Origin: Rhizobium sophoriradicis
GTDB lineage: Bacteria; Pseudomonadota; Alphaproteobacteria; Rhizobiales; Rhizobiaceae
Direction: 5' to 3'
Length of the DNA: 64,000 bases
Assembly: GCF_003939025.1 (NCBI RefSeq)
Contig: NZ_RQIH01000015.1
Location: 1 to 64,000 of the forward strand
Positions 8,615-17,075 of the stretch are shown one piece after another. Under the pieces are notes generated by a model that saw nothing but the letters and a program-made list of their open reading frames with translations, ran no database searches and was not told the origin of the DNA. The position numbers and the translations under genes were made by a program. Position 1 is the stretch's first letter; each line of letters begins with the position of its first letter.

Positions 8615-9199
8615 CTAAGGCGAACCAAAATCGCCGCCGGCAACGCGCGAAATATGATGACATATTGCTGCTGCGCTGGCCTCAGCGGATCTGGCAGTAA
8701 CATCCAGATCCAGGGTAAACCGATGTCCGGGATCGAAGACACGCGCTTGCCTGCATTTCTCTCTGGAGGCTTGCGCGTCGATCGACTTCAACCGCTCACG
8801 ACGCGCGGGTGTGGAAACACGGCGTGCCAATTCCTCCTCATCGCAAAGCAATCTAATCGGAACCAGCAGCGCTTGGCATTGTCGGGCAGCGTCGGAAATC
8901 TGCTGAAAAGTGCGAGCGCTACGCTCGTCACCGTCGATACCGGCATGGGTGAAAATGAAGTTCGCCGGGTGAGGGCAGTATGCGACAATCGCATCCAGCA
9001 CCGTCTGCCGTACTCTGCCGGTGTACTCCCAGATTCCCTTCGGAAGCGGTGTCGCACCGTCGTCATCGAGCAGGCGGAGTATCGGATTATTGAACCAATG
9101 ATTATCGATGATCTTTGCAGGGAAGAGAGAACTCAGTTCTGTCGCGATAGTCAGTTTCCCCACGCCGGGGAAGCCTGTCAGCAAAACGAAAATGCTCAT
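8615..9199 (-). CDS. P-loop kinase / AAA-type ATPase, small
   Basis: This 194-residue cytosolic protein starts directly with a Walker A motif, GFPGVGKLT (residues 9-17), like many small-molecule kinases of the zeta-toxin/adenylate-kinase-like group. The segment KIIDNHWFNNPIL follows at the position where such proteins bind substrate, and an Arg-rich lid (ARRVSTPARRERLKSID) comes near residues 125-145. The substrate is unknown; no antitoxin or aminoglycoside-kinase signature is visible. It is a single-gene unit on the minus strand bordered by the repeat mosaic. The closest description is an uncharacterised P-loop phosphotransferase. Confidence 0.75.
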   Translation of the reverse strand: MSIFVLLTGFPGVGKLTIATELSSLFPAKIIDNHWFNNPILRLLDDDGATPLPKGIWEYTGRVRQTVLDAIVAYCPHPANFIFTHAGIDGDERSARTFQQISDAARQCQALLVPIRLLCDEEELARRVSTPARRERLKSIDAQASREKCRQARVFDPGHRFTLDLDVTARSAEASAAAICHHISRVAGGDFGSP

Positions 9200-9309
9200 G
9201 AGAGTGTCAGCTTTCCAGTTGCACGCTGAGAGATCGGCAGAATAGGGGATATCGCGAAGGTCGCAATGGCGGCGGACAGTGGTCTATATCCGATCCTCTG
9301 CCCCACCCC

Positions 9310-10248
9310 TCAGACCACCAGCAACCCCTGCCTCTCCGCCAGTGTCACCACCGCCCGCGTCCCGGCATTGAATTCCAGAAAATCCGCCTCGATGCCGTCG
9401 CTGAAGATGACGCCGTGTTCGGGCATTTCGGAGACGATGGTCAGCGGCCGGGTATTGGAGACCAGGCCGGCGACAATGGTGGCGCCGGTGGTGCGGCTCG
9501 GGAAGGGTTCGCGCACGAAATAGCGCAGGAAGTCGGCGTCCCAGGCGAAGGACATGTCGATCGTCCGCTCAGCGGGGTCGAGACCGAGCGCGCTAGCGGT
9601 TCCGAGCCAGCCGGAATAGAGGCTCTTCAGCCAGCCGGTCGAGCCCATGCCCGTGGAGACGATGATGCCGCTCGAGGACTGGCGCTCCTCGCGCTCCTCG
9701 GCCTGCAGGACATAGCGGGCCGAGACGTGGCTTTGCGGGCCGATGAAGAGATCGTTGACCGCATGGATGACGGCGCCGGTATTCAGCGTTGCCTTGGCCA
9801 TGCTGACGCGTTTGATCGGCCGCTTGTTCCTCAGCGCTTCGCCGATCACCTTCGGCAGGCTCTTGGGGTTGAAGGGAAGCAGCGGGCCGTCCCAGCGTGC
9901 AGGATCAGGGTTGACGCCAAGCACCGGCTGGCCGTCGAGATATTTCAGCGTATTGGCGACCAGCCCGTCCTGACCGAGCACGACGACGACATCGTCGGGG
10001 CCGAAGACGAAGTTCGGGAGGTAGCGGCGGTCGAGACGCTGCACGCGGGCGACGGCGCGCAGGATGGCCTCCACGTCGGCGATCGCCGTTTCGTAGCGCT
10101 TGTTCTCGGCGAGGTAATCGCTGAAATCGGCACCGAGATGCTCGACGTAGAATTGCGCCTGCTGCACCGTGTTGAACCGGGCGATGAGTTCGTCGAGGCG
10201 GGTCGGGCGGACGACGAGGATGATCTTGCGTTCGTCAGAGGCCGGCAC
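9310..10248 (-). CDS. NAD kinase-like protein
   Basis: This 312-residue protein has the ATP-NAD kinase fold. The ATP-binding motif GGDGT appears as LGQDGLVANTL, followed by VLGVNPDP, and the second diagnostic stretch is STGMGSTGW (compare GTGSTAY in NAD kinases). The family phosphorylates NAD or related lipids and nucleosides, and the altered motif leaves the substrate open. The GTG at 10248 is preferred: AGGAGGG lies about 9 nt upstream and it overlaps the upstream stop by 14 bp, suggesting translational coupling. A longer reading to 10326 is Arg/Ser-rich. It forms an operon with the SPFH gene, divergent from an NrtR-like regulator of NAD metabolism, which supports a pyridine-nucleotide role. 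Confidence 0.8.
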   Translation of the reverse strand: MPASDERKIILVVRPTRLDELIARFNTVQQAQFYVEHLGADFSDYLAENKRYETAIADVEAILRAVARVQRLDRRYLPNFVFGPDDVVVVLGQDGLVANTLKYLDGQPVLGVNPDPARWDGPLLPFNPKSLPKVIGEALRNKRPIKRVSMAKATLNTGAVIHAVNDLFIGPQSHVSARYVLQAEEREERQSSSGIIVSTGMGSTGWLKSLYSGWLGTASALGLDPAERTIDMSFAWDADFLRYFVREPFPSRTTGATIVAGLVSNTRPLTIVSEMPEHGVIFSDGIEADFLEFNAGTRAVVTLAERQGLLVV

Positions 10249-11269
10249 GGTCCTTGCCCTCCTGCGGCTGCAATATCTCGCGCAGAAGATCGGGCGAGAC
10301 GTTGAGCTGGCCGATCTTCGTCGCATTGTCGGCGAGGTCGCGGAAAGCGAGCGCCATCAGCTGGCCTGGCTTCATGCCGACCGAGGCGAGCGCCTGCAGC
10401 ACTTTCGGATCGGCCTGCTCGCAGGATTTCATCATCGCCGTCAGCGCATAGGCCTGGGCATCGGCCTCGGCCTTGGCGTTGGTCGCGGCAAGCGTCACCA
10501 GATCGCGGTTCTGCTCTTCCAGCGCGATCTTGCCGGCCATTTCTTCCCGCCGGATCTGCAGCTGCCGCTCCTGCACGGCGCGTTCGGCTTCCATCTGCGC
10601 CTCGCGCACCTGCCGCCTCTTGTTCTCAAGCGTGATCTCGGTGGCGATCTCGTTTTCCTTGATCGTCCGCTCCTGCTCGATGGCGGCATTGCGCCTGCTA
10701 TAGATAGCCTCGTCGGCCTGGCGAAGCAGGGCCTCGCGGGCATGGGCTTCCAGCGCCTTGGCCGTCTCGGCTTTCGGCATGACGGCGAGCAGCGACAAGC
10801 CGAGAATTTCAAGGCCGAGCGCTTCGATCGTCGGATGTACCTTAAGCGCTTCCGCCACGCCGGCGACGAGCGCCTCACCCGAGGCGAGAACTTCCTTGAG
10901 CGACAGCGTCTGAACTTCGGCGCGCATCGCCACCTGCACGCGGTCGATCACCCGGGTCGAAAGCTTCTGCGGATCCTCCGAGACATAGCGGCCCTTGTGG
11001 TCAAGCGTGAAGTTCAGGAGTGCTGCCGTGCGGCGCGGCTCGGCGATGCGATAGGTGATCTGCCCCTGCACGGTCACTTCCTGGAAGTCGGATGTCACCA
11101 GCGGAAAGATGAAGGGGTCGTTGACGCTCGCCGTCGGCACAAGCACCAGCGAGCTCGACGGCGCAAAATGCCAGAAGGCCAGACCGGCGCCTTCACGAAT
11201 GGCTTTGCCGTTTTGATATTGGATGACGTATTGCGTAGGTTCCGTCTTGATGAAGCGCAGTCCGAACAT
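10235..11269 (-). CDS. SPFH/Band 7 (prohibitin-like) domain protein
   Basis: The protein has 344 residues, with an SPFH/Band 7 domain over about 1-200 (opening MFGLRFIKTEPTQYVIQY, then PLVTSDFQEVTVQGQITYRI). A long charged coiled coil (about 195-285, rich in E, R and Q) and a short C-terminal tail follow. Unlike flotillins it has no strong N-terminal membrane helix, so attachment to the membrane is uncertain. SPFH proteins form large ring-shaped oligomers. The start at 11269 is inferred from AGGGAAAAGG upstream; an ATG at 11314 is also in frame. It is first in a two-gene operon with the NAD-kinase-like gene and is controlled from the palindromic region at 11328-11372. Confidence 0.85.
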   Translation of the reverse strand: MFGLRFIKTEPTQYVIQYQNGKAIREGAGLAFWHFAPSSSLVLVPTASVNDPFIFPLVTSDFQEVTVQGQITYRIAEPRRTAALLNFTLDHKGRYVSEDPQKLSTRVIDRVQVAMRAEVQTLSLKEVLASGEALVAGVAEALKVHPTIEALGLEILGLSLLAVMPKAETAKALEAHAREALLRQADEAIYSRRNAAIEQERTIKENEIATEITLENKRRQVREAQMEAERAVQERQLQIRREEMAGKIALEEQNRDLVTLAATNAKAEADAQAYALTAMMKSCEQADPKVLQALASVGMKPGQLMALAFRDLADNATKIGQLNVSPDLLREILQPQEGKDRAGL

Positions 11270-11327
11270 GACCTTTTCCCTGTTGCTGGCGCGAGCCCCT
11301 GCTCGTGTCGACATGGAGAAAACATGA

Positions 11328-11372
11328 CTTAGTGATAAATGTCAACTAACTTAGTTGGATATTTACACTAAG
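11328..11372. promoter_or_regulatory. Tandem NrtR-type operator between divergent genes
   Basis: Two 21-bp imperfect palindromes lie side by side at 11329-11349 and 11351-11371. One reads TTAGTG...AACTAA and the other TTAGTT...CACTAA, and the pair is itself a 45-bp inverted repeat centred on 11350. It lies between the SPFH start and the NrtR-like start, where one regulator could control both directions. TTAGT/ACTAA half-sites are in keeping with NrtR-family operators; assignment to this regulator is inference. Confidence 0.7.
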
Positions 11373-11396
11373 CCTCGCGTATGCTATGTTCGCATC

Positions 11397-12092
11397 ATGA
11401 CATCGCATGACAATGACGCCTTCAAACCGATCGCGACCGTCGATCTCGCGATCTTCTCGCTGTCGCCGGCGGGCCTTTCCGTGCTTCTCGTGCGGCGGGC
11501 GAACGCACCCTTTTCCGGCGACTGGGCCTTGCCCGGCGGCTGGATCCATATTGACGAGGATGCGGATCTGGAAGCTGCGGCACGGCGCGTGCTGAAGGAA
11601 AAAACCGGGGTCGAGACACCCTATCTCGAACAGCTGCAAACCACGGGCAGCCGCACCCGCGACCCGAGGGGCTGGAGCATCAGCATCGTCTATATCGCGC
11701 TGCTATCGGCCGATGACGTCGCCGAACGGCAGGGTGGAATGGCCGGAGAGGCCGAATGGCGGCCGATCGGGGGCGAGGGCGTCGGCTTGTCCCTTGCCTT
11801 CGACCATGCGGCTCTCCTGAAGGAGGCGCTCGGCCGCATCCGCAGCAAGGTCGAATATTCGAGCCTGCCCGGCCATCTGCTTCCGGTCCATTTCACCTTG
11901 AGCGAGCTGCAATCGGTCTATGAGACCCTTCTCGGCCGCAAGCTCGACAAATCGGCCTTTCGAAAGCGCATGGCCGAAGCCGATTTCCTGGAGCCGGTCG
12001 AGGGCGAAATGCGCCGGGCGAGCAACCGGCCCGCCCAGATGTTTCGCCTGAAAGATGCGCAGTCGCTGGCGCTGTTCGACCGGACGCTCTGA
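11397..12092 (+). CDS. NrtR-like transcriptional regulator (degenerate NUDIX domain plus winged helix)
   Basis: This 231-residue protein has an N-terminal NUDIX-fold domain (about 10-145) joined to a C-terminal winged-helix domain (about 155-225, with FTLSELQSVYETLLGRKLDKSAFRKRM). This is the NrtR layout. The NUDIX box is degenerate: the usual REUxEExGU reads RVLKEKTGV, so catalytic Glu positions are lost. That matches NrtR proteins that bind ADP-ribose as a ligand instead of hydrolysing it. NrtR represses NAD-metabolism genes and is released by ADP-ribose. The target here is probably the divergent SPFH and NAD-kinase-like operon and its own gene. The ATG at 11397 has no clear ribosome-binding site; the message may be nearly leaderless. 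Confidence 0.8.
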   Translation: MTSHDNDAFKPIATVDLAIFSLSPAGLSVLLVRRANAPFSGDWALPGGWIHIDEDADLEAAARRVLKEKTGVETPYLEQLQTTGSRTRDPRGWSISIVYIALLSADDVAERQGGMAGEAEWRPIGGEGVGLSLAFDHAALLKEALGRIRSKVEYSSLPGHLLPVHFTLSELQSVYETLLGRKLDKSAFRKRMAEADFLEPVEGEMRRASNRPAQMFRLKDAQSLALFDRTL

Positions 12093-12174
12093 CGCGCCCG
12101 ATCAGGCGTTCAATCGCTGCTGCATCTGCCGGTCGAAGGCGCCCAATCGCCACATATTTGTCAGCAGCCGTTGC

Positions 12175-12199
12175 GGAACAATGACCTGCCAGTGAGGTT
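12175..12199 (+). promoter_or_regulatory. Candidate EcfG (general stress) promoter
   Basis: GGAAC, 16 bp, GGTT matches the alphaproteobacterial EcfG consensus GGAAC-N16/17-CGTT except for one base of the -10 element. It lies 43 bp before the ATG at 12243. Confidence 0.6.
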
Positions 12200-12242
12200 G
12201 TGGATAGGCCAATAAGGCAAAATTCCCAAGGAGGATATCGCA

Positions 12243-12563
12243 ATGCATATGAAACTCGTAGCAGCTTCGCTGTTTGCCATCGGCATGGCCACATCAGCCT
12301 TCGCCCAGTCCAATCCGGCTCCGGCCGGCGCCACGATCGACAAGAATGCGGCAGATCAGGGCGGCGGCGCGAGCGGCGACATGAAAGCCAAGAAGCCGAT
12401 GGCCACTGATACCACCACGACCGGCTCAACGACCGGCGGCACGATGAAGACGGACAAGGTCAAGTGCCCCGATCCGGTGAACAATTCCGACAATCTCCAG
12501 ACGCAGGGCGGCAGGAGCAATGCTACTCCGATGGACGAAGCGTGCGCAGCCCACAACAATTGA
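12243..12563 (+). CDS. Small secreted protein, Gly/Thr-rich
   Basis: This 106-residue protein has a clear signal peptide (residues 1-22, ending SAFAQ) and a low-complexity mature part (a Thr/Gly/Ser stretch around residues 55-68). It has two Cys residues, at KVKCPDP and DEACAAH. It resembles rhizobial exported proteins sometimes annotated YjbE-like (exopolysaccharide production), but the similarity is mainly compositional and I do not assign that function. GGAGG lies 8 nt ahead of the first ATG. A candidate EcfG promoter upstream and a strong terminator downstream make it a single-gene stress-induced unit. Confidence 0.75.
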   Translation: MHMKLVAASLFAIGMATSAFAQSNPAPAGATIDKNAADQGGGASGDMKAKKPMATDTTTTGSTTGGTMKTDKVKCPDPVNNSDNLQTQGGRSNATPMDEACAAHNN

Positions 12564-12579
12564 CGGCTTGCCTGCCCAG

Positions 12580-12601
12580 GAACCCCGCTTCGGCGGGGTT
12601 C
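12580..12601 (+). terminator. Hairpin terminator with TTCG loop
   Basis: GAACCCCGC-TTCG-GCGGGGTTC is a perfect 9-bp stem with a stable TTCG tetraloop, 17 bp behind the stop of the small secreted protein. Confidence 0.75.
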
Positions 12602-12782
12602 GGGGTCGCAGAGAAGCTCACTCTCGTTGCCGAGGTGCGTTGGAGGATGCCGTGCCATGCCGCGCGGGGAGGGGATTCCGCACCCGACAAGGCAGCGGAA
12701 GATGACGTAAAAAAGGGCTGGCGCGCAGCGCACGCGATCCACAGCGGCGAACTGCACCCGCTTGACTCATCAAAATGGGATT

Positions 12783-12809
12783 GATACCGGTATGGGTAAT
12801 CGATAACCC
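12783..12809. promoter_or_regulatory. Probable LacI-family operator region
   Basis: GATACCGGTAT (12783-12793) is directly followed by a near-perfect 16-bp palindrome, GGGTAATCGATAACCC (12794-12809), just upstream of the LacI-type gene at 12821. The GATACCGGTAT core recurs upstream of the other LacI gene (54327-54338). Confidence 0.55.
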
Positions 12810-12820
12810 AAAGCAAGCCA

Positions 12821-13825
12821 GTGACCGCTTCACTCAACGACATAGCCGCCCGTGCAGGCGTTTCCGTCAAGACCGTCTCAGGCGCGTTACATGGCGGCTC
12901 CGCGCGCATGTCCGATGAAACCCGGCAGCGGATCAAGGAGATCGCCGAGGAGCTCGGCTATGTCACCAACTTCGCCGCCCGCAGCATGCGGCAGGGCTGG
13001 ATGCCGCTCGTCGGCCTTGTCGCCGATGATCTGATCACCTCGCCTTTTGCCACGGAGATCATCAGGGGGCTCGACGGCGCCGTGCGCGCCGCCGACATGG
13101 CCGTCTTCGCCATGACGCTCGGCGGCCACCGGAGCATCGCATCGATCCTCGACGAGATGCGGCGCTTTCGTCCGCGGGCGATCGCCTACGCCGCCATGTA
13201 TCACAAGAGCGTCGACCTGCCGCCCGAATTTGCCGATGCGGTCGGCGTCATGATCAATTGCCGCGATGCCAACGACCGCGTCACTTCGCTGGTGCCCGAT
13301 GAAACTGGGGCGGCGCTCGAGATTACCAACTATCTCATCGATGCCGGCCGCCGCAACATCGCCTTCATCAATCTGCCGGGGCTGCTCGCCGGCGAACTTC
13401 GTGAACTCGGCTTCCGGCAGGCGCTCGATCAGGCTGATATCGACGGAGCCGGCGCCATCGTCCTGCCCGCCGTCAGCAAGGCGATCTACAGCGACCGGGC
13501 CCACAGCCTTGTCTCCGCGCATGTGCATGCGATGATGAACGGCTCCCGGCGCCCCGATGCCATCCTGTGCGGCAATGACCGCGTTGCCATGGAGGTCTAT
13601 GCCGCGCTGCGCCGGACAGGCGCGTCCATTCCCGACGACGTCGCCGTTGCGAGTTTCGACAACCAGGTCGAGATCGCCTCGCGTCTCGACCCACCGCTGA
13701 CCACCATGGCGCTTCCCCATCGCGCCATGGGCCGCCAGGCCGCACAAATCCTGCTTGCCGAAGACCGGGTCCCGGTCGGGGTGCAGAAACTGCCGTTCCA
13801 ACTGGTGGAGCGGGCATCCGTATAA
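12821..13825 (+). CDS. LacI-family transcriptional regulator of the GH32/ABC operon
   Basis: The protein has 334 residues. The N-terminal LacI helix-turn-helix (SLNDIAARAGVSVKTVSGALHG, residues 4-25) carries the hinge region after it, followed by a periplasmic-binding-protein-like effector domain (about 62-334; PDAILCGNDRVAMEVYAAL is the typical late motif). It starts at GTG 12821, directly behind a palindromic operator, so autoregulation is likely. It is followed after 36 bp by an ABC importer and a GH32 fructosidase. By position it should respond to a fructose-containing sugar such as sucrose or a fructan fragment, but the ligand is not readable from the sequence. Confidence 0.85.
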   Translation: MTASLNDIAARAGVSVKTVSGALHGGSARMSDETRQRIKEIAEELGYVTNFAARSMRQGWMPLVGLVADDLITSPFATEIIRGLDGAVRAADMAVFAMTLGGHRSIASILDEMRRFRPRAIAYAAMYHKSVDLPPEFADAVGVMINCRDANDRVTSLVPDETGAALEITNYLIDAGRRNIAFINLPGLLAGELRELGFRQALDQADIDGAGAIVLPAVSKAIYSDRAHSLVSAHVHAMMNGSRRPDAILCGNDRVAMEVYAALRRTGASIPDDVAVASFDNQVEIASRLDPPLTTMALPHRAMGRQAAQILLAEDRVPVGVQKLPFQLVERASV

Positions 13826-13861
13826 ATTGAAATAGGCCCATTCAATTGAGGAGGAATTCTA

Positions 13862-15154
13862 ATGGGTAAACGTTTACTTTGGTCTCTGGTCCTGTCCTCG
13901 GCCTTATCAGCCATGGGGGCGCAGGCAGCCGAGAAAACCGTCATCCAGGTCATGCACCAGGGCGATCCCGGTTTTGTCGCCGCCTATGGCAAGGTCGCCG
14001 AACGGTTCGAGGCGGCCAATCCCGATGTTGACGTGCAGTTCATCTATGCGCCGCACGATGCCTATAACGAGAAGTTCAGCGCCGCCGTCATGGCCAAGCA
14101 GCTGCCCGACGTCATGGAGCTCGATGCACCGTTCCTCGCCAATTACGTCTGGTCGGGCTATCTTCAGCCCATCAAACCGCTGATCGACAAGGATCTCCTC
14201 GACGACATGACGGAGTCCAACATCGCCCAGGGCACATACCCGATCGATAAGGACCTCTACGCGATCGGCCTGACCGACTCCTCGGTCGTTCTTTACGGCA
14301 ACAAGAAATATCTCGAAGCGATCGGCGCCCGCATCCCGAAATCCGTCGAGGATGCCTGGACCCGGGAGGAGTTCGAAACCTATCTTGAGAAGCTTTCCAA
14401 AGTCGACGGCGTGAAGTGGCCGATCGACACCTTCCGCGGCTACGGCATCAAGACCGAATGGATCACCTATGCCTATGGCCCGATCCTGCAATCGGCCGGC
14501 TGCGATCTGATCGACCGCAAGGCCTGGAAATCCGAGGGCACGCTCGACAACGACGCCTGCGTCGATGCGCTTGTCATGATGCAGAAATGGGTCAAGAACG
14601 GCTGGGTCGTGCCGCAATCGGCCGGAACCAACCAGTTCTTCGCCGAAGGCAATCCGGCAGCGTTGGCGCTCGGCGGACACTGGGTCTATGCGGAAGCCGC
14701 CGCGACCATGAAGGACAACATCGTCGTGCTGCCGCTTCCGAAATTCGGCGCCAAGGGCGCGAGCCCCGACGGCACCTGGATCTGGGCTGTCACCAAGACG
14801 TCGGCGCATCCCGAGATCGCAGGCAAGTTCGTCAGCTTCCTGCTGAAGGACAAGGAGTTCCGCACTTACGTCGCAAGCCAGTCCGGCTATCCCGGCCTGA
14901 AGAGTTTCGCCGCTGAATCTCCGCTCTATGCTCCCGGCGGCCCGATGGCGATCGCCTTCGAGCAGGCCTCGAAGACGGCCATCGCCCGCCCGCCGCACCC
15001 AGCCTATCCGACCATCACCTCCGCCTTCATGCAGGCCGTCGACGAGGTGTTCAATGGCGGCGATCCGAAGGAAGCGCTGACATCGGCCGCCAAGAAGATC
15101 GACCAGGATATCGAGGACAATGACGGCTATCCGCCATTCGGCGACGAGCAATAG
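13862..15154 (+). CDS. ABC sugar importer, substrate-binding protein
   Basis: This 430-residue periplasmic binding protein of the family-1 (MalE/UgpB-like) solute-binding group has a signal peptide (MGKRLLWSLVLSSALSAMG, cleavage near AQA at 20-22). The mature protein opens with VIQVMHQGDPGFVAAYGKVAERFEAANP, typical of the group, and shows FFAEGNPAALALGGHW in the middle. GAGGAATTCTA lies ahead of the ATG. It captures an oligosaccharide, likely a beta-fructoside given the GH32 enzyme in the operon. A strong hairpin follows the stop before the permease gene. Confidence 0.85.
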   Translation: MGKRLLWSLVLSSALSAMGAQAAEKTVIQVMHQGDPGFVAAYGKVAERFEAANPDVDVQFIYAPHDAYNEKFSAAVMAKQLPDVMELDAPFLANYVWSGYLQPIKPLIDKDLLDDMTESNIAQGTYPIDKDLYAIGLTDSSVVLYGNKKYLEAIGARIPKSVEDAWTREEFETYLEKLSKVDGVKWPIDTFRGYGIKTEWITYAYGPILQSAGCDLIDRKAWKSEGTLDNDACVDALVMMQKWVKNGWVVPQSAGTNQFFAEGNPAALALGGHWVYAEAAATMKDNIVVLPLPKFGAKGASPDGTWIWAVTKTSAHPEIAGKFVSFLLKDKEFRTYVASQSGYPGLKSFAAESPLYAPGGPMAIAFEQASKTAIARPPHPAYPTITSAFMQAVDEVFNGGDPKEALTSAAKKIDQDIEDNDGYPPFGDEQ

Positions 15155-15172
15155 GCGTCTCGTCGTCGACAG

Positions 15173-15216
15173 GTCGCGGCCCGGCGATGTCTCCGGCAGA
15201 CATCGCCGGGCGCGAC
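15173..15216 (+). promoter_or_regulatory. Intercistronic hairpin behind binding-protein gene
   Basis: A perfect 13-bp stem (CCCGGCGATGTCT and its complement, loop CCGGC) is extended by GTCGCG/CGCGAC with a one-base bulge. It lies 18 bp behind the binding-protein stop and before the permease ribosome-binding site. It probably protects the upstream message or partly terminates transcription. Confidence 0.75.
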
Positions 15217-15246
15217 CGGCAGCCAAATTGGGAAAGGAGGAGCTAT

Positions 15247-16185
15247 ATGGTCCTGCAGCAATCGACATCTTCGACATCAGTTCGAAAAGCCTCGGCGCGC
15301 CGCCACGACAAGGGACGGCTGATGCAGGAAGCCGCCATGCTGGCGCCGGCCGTCATCCTGTTGACCCTCTTTCTGATCGTGCCGTTCCTCCTGTCCTTCT
15401 GGACGGCGATGACCAACCAGCCTCTGGTGCCGCGGCCGACGCCGGTCCGGTTCGTCTGGTTTAACAATTTCATCCGTATCTTTCAGGACGACCTGTTCTG
15501 GACGGCCCTTTGGAACGTGTCCCGCTTCACCTTCTGGATCATTCCAGCGCAGTGCGGCCTCGCTTTTGCGACGGCGCTGCTGCTCCATCAGAAGCTGCCG
15601 TTCCGCAACCTGCTGCGCGGCATGTTCTTCCTGCCGGCAATCACCTCGATGGTCGTGGTCTGCGTCATCTGGGGCACGCTGTTCCAGTATCCCACCGGGC
15701 CGTTCAACCAGATCCTCGGTTTCCTCTCGGGCGGGGCGATCCAGCCGATCGACTGGCTCGGCGATCCGCAATGGGCAATGTTCTCGCTCGTGCTGCTCTC
15801 GGCCTGGCAGGCCTATGGTTTCCAGATGATCGTCTACCTCGCCGGGCTTCAGGGCATTCCTGACGAACTCTACGATGCGGCCAAGATCGACGGCGCCAAC
15901 GCTTTCCGCCGCTTCTGGCATGTGACCATGCCCGGCCTCAGGCCGACCCATGTCTTCGTGCTTGTCATCACCACCATCCAGGCCTTCAAGCTCTATACCC
16001 AGGTCGCTATCCTCACGCAGGGCGGGCCGAAAAGCAGCACCGAAACGGTGGTGCACTACATGGTCCGCGCCGGCTTCGAAGAGCAGAAGATGGGTTATGC
16101 CTCCGCCGTCTCGGTCATCCTGTTCGTGATCGTTCTCGTCATCGCGCTGATCCAGCGCCAGCTCCTGAGGCGCTTCGATGTCTGA
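15247..16185 (+). CDS. ABC sugar importer, MalF-type permease
   Basis: This 312-residue inner-membrane permease has about six membrane segments, the first being the AAMLAPAVILLTLFLIVPFL stretch. The EAA loop that docks the ATPase reads YDAAKIDGANAFRRFWHVTMP near residue 220. The ATG at 15247 has AAGGAGG upstream; the frame continues upstream but would run into the hairpin. It overlaps the next permease gene by 8 bp. No ATP-binding subunit is encoded in this operon. Confidence 0.88.
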   Translation: MVLQQSTSSTSVRKASARRHDKGRLMQEAAMLAPAVILLTLFLIVPFLLSFWTAMTNQPLVPRPTPVRFVWFNNFIRIFQDDLFWTALWNVSRFTFWIIPAQCGLAFATALLLHQKLPFRNLLRGMFFLPAITSMVVVCVIWGTLFQYPTGPFNQILGFLSGGAIQPIDWLGDPQWAMFSLVLLSAWQAYGFQMIVYLAGLQGIPDELYDAAKIDGANAFRRFWHVTMPGLRPTHVFVLVITTIQAFKLYTQVAILTQGGPKSSTETVVHYMVRAGFEEQKMGYASAVSVILFVIVLVIALIQRQLLRRFDV

Positions 16186-17071
16186 TATCGCTCTCTCGAT
16201 CCCGCAGGCCAGCACGGCGCAGCCGCGTTCCGCCACGAGGATTCTGCGCACCATCCAGACCGTCTGCATCTTCATCATCGCATTGGTGATCGTCTCTCCA
16301 TTGCTGCTGCTCGTCGTCGCCAGCCTCAAGGACGACCGGTTCCAGATTCTGGCCGATATGGGTAGCTTCCGGGCCTTCTGGGTGTCGAACCCGACGCTTT
16401 CCAACTACGCCGAGGTCGGCCACCTCTCCGGCGAACTCGCCTTCGGACGCTATCTCATCAACTCGTTGATCATCCTGATCACCACGGTCTGTTCCGGCCT
16501 GATCGTCAATTCGATGGCCGGCTTCGTATTGGCCTGTGGATCGCTAAAGGGCCGCGCCGTCATCCTGTCCGTCGTGATTGCGCTCTACGTGATCCCGCAG
16601 GAAAGCATCATCATGCCGCTGGTGATCATGGTTTCCAGGGCTGGTATGTCAGATACCTTCGCGGTGCAGATCGTGCCCTGGGTCGCAAGCCCGCTTTACA
16701 TCTTCCTGTTCTACCAGTTCTTCGCGCAGCTGCCGAAGGAATTGCTTGAGGCCGCAGAGGTCGACGGCGCATCCTTTTTCCGGGCCTATCGCTCCATCTT
16801 CCTGCCGCTCAGCCTGCCGGCACTCGCCACCGTGTCGATCCTCATGGGCATCGAGACCTGGAACCAGTATCTCTGGCCGATCCTCGTCACGCAGACCGAT
16901 TATGCCCGCCCCATCGCGGTGGCCATCGCCACCTTCTTCGGGCAGGACAGCATCTACTGGGATCGGGCGATGGCCGCCTCCGTTTTGATGATGATCCCGA
17001 TCCTGGGGCTCTACCTCGCATTCCAGCGCTGGTTCGTGAGCTCCTTTATCGGCTCTGCCGTGAAAGGTTGA
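16178..17071 (+). CDS. ABC sugar importer, MalG-type permease
   Basis: The protein has 297 residues with six predicted membrane segments. The EAA loop reads LEAAEVDGASFFRAYRSIFLP around residue 190-210, as expected for the second permease of a carbohydrate uptake transporter-1 system. It starts inside the end of the MalF-type gene (8-bp overlap), implying coupled translation and a 1:1 ratio. The GH32 gene follows almost without a gap. Confidence 0.88.
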   Translation: MSDIALSIPQASTAQPRSATRILRTIQTVCIFIIALVIVSPLLLLVVASLKDDRFQILADMGSFRAFWVSNPTLSNYAEVGHLSGELAFGRYLINSLIILITTVCSGLIVNSMAGFVLACGSLKGRAVILSVVIALYVIPQESIIMPLVIMVSRAGMSDTFAVQIVPWVASPLYIFLFYQFFAQLPKELLEAAEVDGASFFRAYRSIFLPLSLPALATVSILMGIETWNQYLWPILVTQTDYARPIAVAIATFFGQDSIYWDRAMAASVLMMIPILGLYLAFQRWFVSSFIGSAVKG

Positions 17072-17075
17072 ATTG

